Below are positions 1-5,816 of a stretch of DNA of 6,651 bases, one piece after another. Under the pieces are notes generated by a model that made no database searches, was not told the DNA's origin, and worked only from the letters and a program-made list of their open reading frames with translations. Source of the stretch: an uncultured Prevotella sp. (GTDB taxonomy: Bacteria > Bacteroidota > Bacteroidia > Bacteroidales > Bacteroidaceae); NCBI GenBank assembly GCA_905234355.1, contig CAJOHP010000245.1, forward strand, positions 1 through 6,651, given 5' to 3'. The stretch's first letter is position 1. Each line of letters starts with the position of its first letter. The translations under genes and the position numbers were made by a program.

Positions 1-461
1 GCATACCCGAAGCCAAGGCCGGCAGCAAGCTCATGGTCAGCCTGGCCAGCGACAACATCCCCCACAAGAACTACGCCATCGACGTGACCACCGACGCCGG
101 TGCCAGCTGGCAGACCGTAGGCGTCTTCGAGATGACCGCCACAGGCAAGTGGTTCGACCTGGAGGTGGCACTGCCCGACGCCATCGACGGCAAGGCCGCA
201 CAGGTGCGCATCAAGGGCGTCGAGGCCGACGGTGTGTTCATCAGCCCCGAGATGGTCGAAGCCGGCACCGAGGTGACACGCGAGTACCTCTTCGTCTCCG
301 AGCTCTACCTCGTAGGCAACGGCACGCAGGACGGCATCATCGCCGTCGACGGCACACACGCTGCACTGCCCGCACAGGTCTTCAACCTCATGGGCCAGAA
401 GGTGAGCCCCGCCACACGCGGACTGCTCATCAAGGGCGGCAAGAAGCTCATCGTGAAGTAA
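1..461 (+). CDS. C-terminal part of a secreted beta-rich protein of unknown function (5' end outside window)
   Basis: The frame is open from the window edge (first full codon at position 3) to TAA at 459-461, giving about 152 residues of a longer protein. I do not recognise a catalytic domain. The visible part alternates short beta-strand-like stretches, as in the jelly-roll modules of secreted Bacteroidales carbohydrate-active proteins. It ends in a tail with the pattern VFNLMGQKV, a short linker, TRGLLIKGGKKLIVK. The same type of tail occurs at the displaced end of the next gene's product. In Bacteroidetes such tails resemble C-terminal sorting domains of secreted proteins (type IX secretion-like), but this variant is assigned only by resemblance. 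The ATG at 33 is internal and not a real start. A terminator follows 40 bases after the stop, so this gene probably ends its transcription unit. The carbohydrate-locus context suggests a polysaccharide-related role, which is inference. Confidence 0.8.
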   Translation, partial: IPEAKAGSKLMVSLASDNIPHKNYAIDVTTDAGASWQTVGVFEMTATGKWFDLEVALPDAIDGKAAQVRIKGVEADGVFISPEMVEAGTEVTREYLFVSELYLVGNGTQDGIIAVDGTHAALPAQVFNLMGQKVSPATRGLLIKGGKKLIVK

Positions 462-500
462 GCAGCACAGCACGACACTCACAACCATTGCACATATCAT

Positions 501-531
501 CCCCGGCGGTGCCTGCACCGTCGGGGTTTTT
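501..531 (+). terminator. Rho-independent terminator after the first gene
   Basis: CCCCGGCGGTG at 501-511 pairs with CACCGTCGGGG at 516-526, an 11-bp stem with one G-U pair and a CCTG loop. Five T residues follow directly (527-531). It begins 40 bases after the TAA of the upstream gene and ends 37 bases before the lyase start, so it separates the two genes or lowers read-through into the lyase. Confidence 0.9.
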
Positions 532-568
532 AGAACAACGTCATCCCACACAACAAACCACCATCACC

Positions 569-2593
569 ATGCAACTGAGAACCTTTCTGACCGCCATCAC
601 CCTGACCCTTGCCACGGCTGCGGCCATGGCACAAGAGACGTCACAGCAACAGATAGCCTTCCCCGGCGCCGAGGGCTACGGCAAGTGGGCCACCGGCGGA
701 CGTGGCGGCAAGACCTACGTCGTCACCTCGCTCGACGACTGCCCCGAGGGCAGCCTGAAGCAGGGCACCTTCCGATGGGCCGTGAAGCAGCCGGGCAAGA
801 AGATTGTCACCTTCGCCGTCTGCGGCACCATCTACCTCACCTCGCCGCTCAACCTGGACTGCGGCGACCTGACCATCCTCGGACAGACGGCGCCCGGCGA
901 CGGCATCTGCCTGGCCGACTACCCCGTGACCATCTCCTGCGAAAACGCCATACTGCGCTACCTGCGATTCCGACTCGGACAGCGACAGGTGGAACACCAC
1001 GAAGGCGACGGCTTCGGATTCAACGGCGCCGACAACGTCATCATGGACCACTGCTCCGTCAGCTGGAGCATAGACGAGTGCCTGAGCATCTCGGCCGCCA
1101 CCAACCTCACCATACAGTGGTGCATGGTCGAGCAGGCACTCAACGATGCCGGACACTCCAAGGGCGCACACGGATACGGAGGCAACTGGGGTGGCACCAA
1201 CGTGTCGTTCCACCACAACCTCATCACGCAGTGCACCAGCCGAGTGCCTCGACTCGGAGGCGACACCAGCCCCTACACCCACGACTTCTGCGACCTGCGC
1301 AACAACGTGTTCTACAACTGGGGCGGACTGGGATGCTACGGGGCCGAGGCCATCGACGTCAACTTCGCCGCCAACTACTACAAGCCCGGGCCCTGCACCG
1401 ACCAGCGCTCTGCTCTCATACGCAAGCGCATCTGCGCCGTTGGCATACGCACCAACAGCTACGTCAAGCAGTATCCCGCCTTTGCCCACGACCTGCACAA
1501 GTGGGGACACTTCTATGCTGCCGGCAACGTCAATCCCGACTACGACGACGTGACGCGCGACAACTGGCAGTATGGCATCGTGGCACAGGTCACGGCCGCC
1601 GACCAGGACGGCACCTGGACTGCCACCACGCGCGACACCATACACCTGAGCGAGCCGCGCGAGTTTGCCACCGTCACCACACACACTGCCGAGGAAGCCT
1701 ACGAGCGCGTTCTGCTCTATGCCGGCGCCTCGCTCTACCGCGACTGCATGGACAACCTCATGGTGGCACAGGTGCAGAACAGGCTGGGCGACAAGAACTC
1801 TGGCTCCAACGGCGCTCAGTACGGACAGATAGACCGGCAGACCGACAACGGCTTCAGCGCCTCCGAGGTGGAGAACGGAGCATGGCCACTGCTCAAGACA
1901 CGGCTCACTGGCTACGAGGACAGCGACTACGACGGCATAGACGACCAGTATGAGGACACCTGGGGACTGGACTCCACCGACCCCACCGACGCGGCACGTC
2001 TCTTCACCGGAAGCCGAGCCGACTACAAGGGCTACTCCTACGTGGAAATCTACCAGAACTTCATCAACAAGAAGCGCCGCGAATGGAACGCCGCACCGGC
2101 TGAGGGCGGCGTGGCCGAGGGCACCGACGACCTCACCATACGCTGCCTGCGACGCCTGCCATGGGAGCACGAGATATCGCAGCTCACCTTCAAGGGCTAC
2201 GACGCCAAGCTGAAGCGACAGCTCTTTGCCGACGGACTCTCGATGGACGCCACGGCCAGCATCAGCGGCGGCACTGGCGAGGAGCAGACGCTGAAGCTGA
2301 AGAGCGGGCGCAAATACACCATACACGTGCCACCCACCATCAAGGCCACGGGACTGCGTCTCTACGGCTATGCCAACTACGGCACCGACTTCTACGTCAG
2401 CGAGCTCGACGGGCAGCTCTTCGGCGCCACCGAATATCTCATCGCCGGGGCCGGCAAGGCCAAGGCCGAGCTCTTCATTCCCTTCGGACATGAGGTGTCG
2501 GGACGCGACCTCACCATCACCTTCACCGGCGACAGCCAGCCCACACTACCTCGCCGAAGACCCCACGAGCCACGTCGGCTTTCCTACGGCTAA
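569..2593 (+). CDS. Secreted pectate lyase (polysaccharide lyase family 1-like), frameshifted near its 3' end
   Basis: As read, 674 residues. Pectate lyases cleave alpha-1,4-galacturonan by beta-elimination, with Ca2+ and a catalytic arginine. The ATG at 569 is chosen because it opens a clear signal peptide (residues 1-21, MQLRTFLTAITLTLATAAAMA, cleavage before QETS). The longer frame reaching back to 149 only overlaps the previous gene out of frame. The mature protein starts with AFPGAEGYGKWATGGRGGKT, typical of Bacteroidetes PL1-type lyases. Parallel beta-helix features follow: DHCSVSWSIDE at 160-170 (acidic residues suited to Ca2+ binding) and RVPRLGG at 225-231, matching the RxPR motif that holds the catalytic arginine in PL1. 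At 451-459, DSDYDGIDD plus a GLDSTDPTDA stretch forms a Ca2+-binding, thrombospondin-3/dockerin-like segment. A beta-sandwich-like C-terminal region follows. The last ~17 residues (LPRRRPHEPRRLSYG) are out-of-frame sequence; the natural tail lies in the +1 frame to 2696. Probably co-transcribed with the GH3 gene. Confidence 0.9.
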   Translation: MQLRTFLTAITLTLATAAAMAQETSQQQIAFPGAEGYGKWATGGRGGKTYVVTSLDDCPEGSLKQGTFRWAVKQPGKKIVTFAVCGTIYLTSPLNLDCGDLTILGQTAPGDGICLADYPVTISCENAILRYLRFRLGQRQVEHHEGDGFGFNGADNVIMDHCSVSWSIDECLSISAATNLTIQWCMVEQALNDAGHSKGAHGYGGNWGGTNVSFHHNLITQCTSRVPRLGGDTSPYTHDFCDLRNNVFYNWGGLGCYGAEAIDVNFAANYYKPGPCTDQRSALIRKRICAVGIRTNSYVKQYPAFAHDLHKWGHFYAAGNVNPDYDDVTRDNWQYGIVAQVTAADQDGTWTATTRDTIHLSEPREFATVTTHTAEEAYERVLLYAGASLYRDCMDNLMVAQVQNRLGDKNSGSNGAQYGQIDRQTDNGFSASEVENGAWPLLKTRLTGYEDSDYDGIDDQYEDTWGLDSTDPTDAARLFTGSRADYKGYSYVEIYQNFINKKRREWNAAPAEGGVAEGTDDLTIRCLRRLPWEHEISQLTFKGYDAKLKRQLFADGLSMDATASISGGTGEEQTLKLKSGRKYTIHVPPTIKATGLRLYGYANYGTDFYVSELDGQLFGATEYLIAGAGKAKAELFIPFGHEVSGRDLTITFTGDSQPTLPRRRPHEPRRLSYG

Positions 2594-2696
2594 CGGCAAG
2601 CACCCTACTGTATGCCACGACCTGACGGGACGAGCAGTAGGCCGGCCCACACGGGGACTATACATCATCAGCGGCCGCAAGGTCATCGTGAGGTGA
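2540..2696 (+). pseudogene. Displaced C-terminal tail of the pectate lyase (+1 frame)
   Basis: In the frame one base later than the lyase, the sequence reads PHYLAEDPTSHVGF, then TVCHDLTGRAVGRPTRGLYI and ISGRKVIVR, ending at TGA 2694-2696. This is the standard Prevotella-type secretion tail and matches the tail of the protein encoded at 1-461 (NLMGQKV, TRGLLI, GKKLIVK). It has no start of its own. Removing one C from CCC at 2540-2542 would join the two frames as GDSQPHYLAED and give a 708-residue protein. The exact shift position is inferred; it must lie before the stop at 2591-2593. The base may be a real mutation or a sequencing/assembly error. If real, the enzyme would lack its sorting or anchoring tail. 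Confidence 0.8.
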
Positions 2697-2739
2697 TGGT
2701 CTGCGAGCCCACCTAAAACTAAAACATAAACAATCTGAT
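2697..2739 (+). promoter_or_regulatory. Short A-rich leader between lyase and GH3
   Basis: The 43 bases between the lyase tail and the GH3 start contain no terminator hairpin and no TAnnTTTG box. The second half (CTAAAACTAAAACATAAAC) is A-rich and unstructured, which is the usual translation-start context in Bacteroidetes, where Shine-Dalgarno sites are weak. It supports co-transcription of the two genes. Confidence 0.45.
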
Positions 2740-4737
2740 ATGAAGACAAGAAGCATCCTGCTCTCATGGGCCCTGGCGGCCACACTTTCGGCCAGCGCCC
2801 AACAGCTGCCCTACCAAAACCCTGCGTTGCCTGTGGAGCAGCGCGTAGACGACTTGCTCGGCCGCCTCACCCTCGAAGAGAAGGCCGCGCTGATGATGAA
2901 CAGCTCGCCCGCCATACCCAGACTGGGCATACCGCAGTTCGACTGGTGGAGCGAAGCCCTGCACGGCGTGGGGCGCAACGGGCTGAGCACCACCTTCCCC
3001 TCCTGCATCGGCATGGCCTGCTCCTTCGACGACGACCTGCTCGAGCGCATCTATCAGGCCGTGAGCGACGAGGCACGCGCCAAGAACACTCAGCTCAGGC
3101 GCACCAAGGGCACCGTGGGCAAGTATCAGTGCCTGTCGTTCTGGACACCCACCATCAACATCTTCCGTGACCCGCGGTGGGGACGCGGACAGGAGAGCTA
3201 CGGCGAAGACCCCTACCAGAACGGACGCATGGGCATGCGCGTGGTGAGCGGACTGCAGGGCCCGGCCCACAGCAAGTACCGCAAGCTGCTGGCCTGTGCC
3301 AAGCACTTTGCCGTGCACAGCGGTCCGGAGAAGACCCGGCATCACTTCAACATAGAAGACCTGCCGCCACGCGACCTCTGGGAGACCTATCTGCCCGCCT
3401 TCCGCGACCTGGTCGTGAAGGGCGGCGTGCAGGAGGTGATGTGTGCCTACCAGCGCTTTGAGGGCGACCCCTGCTGCGGCAGCAACCGCCTGCTCCAGCA
3501 GATACTACGCAACGACTGGGGATTCCAGGGACTCGTAGTGAGCGACTGCGGTGCCATAGGCGACTTCTACAGGAAAGGGCGACACGAGGTGTCGAAGGAC
3601 AGCAAGGCGGCGGCAGCAAAGGGCGTCAGCAGCGGAACCGACGTGGAGTGCGGCTCCGTCTACCACAACCTGCCGGCCGCCGTCACACGCGGCGACATCA
3701 GCGAGGAGCAGATCAACACCAGCGTGCGACGACTGCTGCGCGGACGATTTGAGCTGGGCAACTTCGACCCCGACAGTCTCGTGGAGTGGACACGCATACC
3801 GCCCAGCGTCGTGGGATGCAGGGAGCACCGCGACCTGGCACTGCAGATGGCCAGAGAGCAGATGGTGCTGCTCAAGAACAACGGCGTGCTGCCACTCGAC
3901 AAGAGCCTCGCAGCCAAGGGGAAAATCATGGTCATGGGACCCAACGCCGCCGACTCCCTCGTGATGTGGGGCATCTACTACGGACAGCCGGCTCACACCG
4001 TCACCGCTCTCGAGGGCATAGAGCGCAAGGTGGGCAGCGTGCCCTACGCTCAGGCATGCGACATCACGGCCATGACCGAGAGCCAGAGCATCTTCACCCT
4101 CATGCACGACGCACAGGGTCGTCCTGGCATGGCTGCCGACTACTGGAACAACACTGCCATGCAGGGCACACCGGCCTCACAGCAGCGATACACCAGTCCG
4201 CTGCACTTCGACAACGGCGGCAACACCGTCTTTGCACAGGGAGTGGAGCTGACCCACTTCACCGCCTCCTTCAAAGGCACGTTCACCGCACAGCAGACCG
4301 AAGAGCTCACCATGCGCTTCAGCAACGACGACGGCCTGCGCATCATCGTCAACGGCGACACCGTGCACAACCGCTGGCGCACCGACCCGCTCAGCTACCG
4401 CTCGCGCAAGCTCAGCGTGCAGCAGGGGCGCGACTACACCATACAGGTGGACTACATGCAGCTCGAGGGCGGTGCCACACTCCACTTCGACATACAGCGC
4501 AGCCACCAGACCACGCTGGACGAGCTGGTCACCAGAGCCAGGGATGCCGAGGTGGTCGTCTTCGTGGGAGGCATCTCGCCCCTGCTGGAGCGTGAGGAGG
4601 CCAATGTCGTGGTGAATGCCTCAAACCCAGCACATCCATCGAGCTGCCCGCCGTACAGCGCCAGCTGCTGCGCGCTCTGCACGACGCAGGAAAGAAGGTG
4701 GTGCTCGTCTGCTGCAGCGGCAGTGCCGTCGCACTGA
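2740..4737 (+). CDS. Secreted GH3 beta-glycosidase with PA14 insertion, N-terminal part (frameshifted)
   Basis: As read, 665 residues, the last ~40 out of frame. GH3 enzymes are retaining exo-acting glycosidases (beta-glucosidase or beta-xylosidase) that remove single sugars from non-reducing ends. Residues 1-20 form a signal peptide (cleavage SASA|QQLPYQ), so the enzyme is exported, probably to the periplasm or surface. The N-terminal TIM-barrel carries WWSEALHGVGRNG, DPRWGRGQESYGEDPY, the Lys-His pair K188-H189 (AKHF) that contacts substrate, and the nucleophile Asp269 in VVSDCGAIGDF. The SDCGAI form is common in the beta-xylosidase-like GH3 branch. The second domain begins near QMVLLKNNGVLPL and is interrupted by a PA14 domain (about 464-590; DYWNN, NDDGLRIIVNG, VDYMQLEGGATLHFD), which shapes the substrate pocket in other GH3s. 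It resumes with VVVFVGGISPLLEREE (606-620) on the acid/base side; family members usually have LEGEE. The frame then fails. Exact substrate cannot be fixed; the pectinase neighbour suggests plant cell-wall side chains. Confidence 0.9.
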   Translation: MKTRSILLSWALAATLSASAQQLPYQNPALPVEQRVDDLLGRLTLEEKAALMMNSSPAIPRLGIPQFDWWSEALHGVGRNGLSTTFPSCIGMACSFDDDLLERIYQAVSDEARAKNTQLRRTKGTVGKYQCLSFWTPTINIFRDPRWGRGQESYGEDPYQNGRMGMRVVSGLQGPAHSKYRKLLACAKHFAVHSGPEKTRHHFNIEDLPPRDLWETYLPAFRDLVVKGGVQEVMCAYQRFEGDPCCGSNRLLQQILRNDWGFQGLVVSDCGAIGDFYRKGRHEVSKDSKAAAAKGVSSGTDVECGSVYHNLPAAVTRGDISEEQINTSVRRLLRGRFELGNFDPDSLVEWTRIPPSVVGCREHRDLALQMAREQMVLLKNNGVLPLDKSLAAKGKIMVMGPNAADSLVMWGIYYGQPAHTVTALEGIERKVGSVPYAQACDITAMTESQSIFTLMHDAQGRPGMAADYWNNTAMQGTPASQQRYTSPLHFDNGGNTVFAQGVELTHFTASFKGTFTAQQTEELTMRFSNDDGLRIIVNGDTVHNRWRTDPLSYRSRKLSVQQGRDYTIQVDYMQLEGGATLHFDIQRSHQTTLDELVTRARDAEVVVFVGGISPLLEREEANVVVNASNPAHPSSCPPYSASCCALCTTQERRWCSSAAAAVPSH

Positions 4738-5324
4738 CACCCGAGCAGCTGTCATGCGACGCCATACTACAGGCATGGTATGCCGGCGAGCAGGGAGGCA
4801 ACGCCATGGCCGACGTGCTCTTCGGCGACTACAATCCCGGAGGAAAGCTCGCCGTGACGTTCTACAAGGACGACACGCAGCTGCCTGACTTCGACGACTA
4901 TCGCATGCAGGGACGCACCTACCGCTACTTCCGCGGTGAGCCGCTCTACCCCTTCGGCTACGGACTGAGCTACACCACCTTCCACGTGGGCAAGGCCAAG
5001 TACATCGAGCCCAGGGGCGACAAGCCTGCGGCCGTAAGCCTCACCGTGACCAACACGGGACGGCGCGAGGGCACTGAGGTCGTGCAGCTCTACCTGCGCC
5101 GACCGGCCGACACCGAAGGACCGCTGAAGACGCTCCGCGGATACCAGCGCGTCACACTGCAGCCTGGACAGACGAAGACGGTGGTGATAGACATGCCGCG
5201 AGAGAACTTCGAGGTGTGGGACGCCCTCACCAACAGCATGCGCGTACTGCCCGGACAATACGAGCTGATGGTGGGCACATCCAGCGCCGACAAAGACCTG
5301 CAGAAAATCACCGTCACACTGTAG
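4632..5324 (+). pseudogene. GH3 beta-glycosidase, C-terminal part in a different frame
   Basis: From about 4632 the GH3 homology continues in the frame one base earlier than the N-terminal part. It reads TSIELPAVQRQLLRALHDAG, then VLVCCSGSAVAL, DAILQAWYAGEQGGNAMADV, LFGDYNPGGKLAVTFYK and YPFGYGLSYTTF, followed by a fibronectin-III-like domain (SLTVTNTGRREGTEVVQLYL to KITVTL) ending at TAG 5322-5324. These are the expected end of the alpha/beta sandwich and the usual GH3 C-terminal domain. The frame opens only after a TGA at 4593-4595, so the shift lies between 4596 and the N-terminal stop at 4735-4737. The first possible start is GTG 4698, with no convincing ribosome site, so independent translation is unlikely. 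Restoring one base, for example CCCC in place of CCC at 4626-4628, would give a protein of about 861 residues, a normal size for a PA14-containing GH3. Confidence 0.88.
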
Positions 5325-5374
5325 CGAATCTTGCTCGTCATATTCCCCGAAACGCCTTTTCACCTCCGTCAATT

Positions 5375-5505
5375 CGATTCTACACCCTAGACAACTCGCG
5401 CCTACCCCCTAAACGCGCCCATTCTACCCCCTAAACGCACCCATTCTAGAGCCTAAAAGCCTCCATTCTAGGGCTTAAAAGCGAGTCGTTTAGGGGGTAG
5501 AATCG
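5375..5505. repeat. Inverted repeat bounding block A of the 22-bp array
   Basis: The arm 5375-5399 matches the reverse complement of 5481-5505 at 22 of 25 positions. A shorter but perfect 17-bp pairing joins 5421-5437 (ATTCTACCCCCTAAACG) with 5487-5503. In RNA these would form alternative long hairpins. There is no T-run after the right arm, so a classic intrinsic terminator is not indicated, although block A lies just after the GH3 gene. Confidence 0.75.
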
Positions 5506-5662
5506 GAAGTGGGGCGTTTTCGATGAAATGTGGGTACTATTTGGTGCTTACATTTCTACTATCTAAAACGCCCTGTTCTACTATCTAAAACTTTACATTC
5601 TACTATATAGAACTCCACATTCTACTATCTGGAACCGCACATTCTATATAGTAGAATCCAAC
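5377..5662. repeat. Phased array of thirteen 22-bp units (two blocks with different cores)
   Basis: Units begin every 22 bases: 5377, 5399, 5421, 5443, 5465, 5487, 5509, 5531, 5553, 5575, 5597, 5619, 5641. The consensus is ATTCTA-N5-TARAA-N6, where ATTCTA and TARAA are near-complementary arms. The N5 cores in order are CACCC, CCCCC, CCCCC, GAGCC, GGGCT, GGGGG (block A, 5377-5508); CGTTT, CTATT (two decayed units, 5509-5552); CTATC, CTATC, CTATA, CTATC, TATAG (block B, 5553-5662). The period has no insertions or deletions over 286 bases. The array starts 52 bases after the GH3 stop and ends 154 bases before the next start codon. No open frame crosses it credibly. It is not CRISPR-like: there are no long unique spacers. 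Function unknown. Possibilities are an operator array for a dimeric protein spaced about two helical turns apart, a transcript fold/terminator region, or a decayed mobile or intergenic repeat. Confidence 0.9.
5597..5657. repeat. Inverted repeat closing block B of the 22-bp array
   Basis: ATTCTACTATATAGAA at 5597-5612 is the exact reverse complement of 5642-5657. It could form a 16-bp AT-rich hairpin with a 29-base loop. The other block B units (CTATC cores) can pair with the closing unit less perfectly. Confidence 0.75.
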
Positions 5663-5763
5663 CCGAACAAATGCTTTCCTACAACAAAGCGAACAGGAAA
5701 GGAAAACAAAGCGAGCTGTGCAGTACAAAATTTTACTAATCATCCAAATCTTCCCGACGTTTC
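5663..5763. other. AT-rich spacer between repeat array and promoter
   Basis: No gene or RNA recognised. The 22-bp pattern stops abruptly at 5662. CGAACAGG at 5690-5697 is the exact reverse complement of CCTGTTCG at 5768-5775, an 8-bp inverted pair that ends within the promoter region; this may be chance. The complementary-strand open frames across this stretch are low-complexity and run into the start of the next gene, so they are not called. Confidence 0.4.
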
Positions 5764-5795
5764 TTCGCCTGTTCGGAAAATAATGCGTATATTTG
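5764..5795 (+). promoter_or_regulatory. Bacteroidetes-type promoter for the AAA-ATPase-like gene
   Basis: TATATTTG at 5788-5795 fits the Bacteroidetes primary sigma -7 consensus TAnnTTTG exactly. A weak -33 match (TTCG at 5764-5767) lies about 20 bases upstream. Transcription would begin near 5800, leaving a leader of only about 15-20 bases before the ATG at 5817. The downstream gene is therefore probably transcribed independently of the GH3 operon. Confidence 0.65.
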
Positions 5796-5816
5796 CAGCA
5801 AAATTGCTTTAGACCA

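Noticed and set aside
149..568. Upstream extension of the lyase frame into the first gene
   Set aside because: It is Arg/Gly/His-rich out-of-frame sequence over a real gene and crosses the terminator; the ATG at 569 gives a proper signal peptide.
685..1953. 422-codon + strand open frame inside the lyase
   Set aside because: Arg/His/Gln-rich translation typical of an out-of-frame shadow.
641..2491. 616-codon open frame on the minus strand opposite the lyase
   Set aside because: It mirrors the GC-rich codon bias of the lyase; its translation is low-complexity (rich in V, G, A) with no domain signal, while the + strand has clear lyase motifs.
3505..4107. 200-codon minus-strand open frame opposite the GH3
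   Set aside because: Shadow of GH3 codon bias; no family features.
4596..4737. Programmed ribosomal frameshift in the GH3 gene
   Set aside because: No slippery heptamer with a following structure is evident, and GH3 enzymes are not known to use recoding; mutation or sequence error is simpler.
5377..5662. CRISPR array
   Set aside because: Units are directly abutting with only 5-6 variable bases; there are no unique spacers of about 30 bases and no cas genes.
5377..5662. Iteron-type replication origin (22-bp direct repeats)
   Set aside because: The length fits known iterons, but there is no Rep gene, no DnaA box that I can see, and the closing units are inverted; the context is an ordinary metabolic locus.
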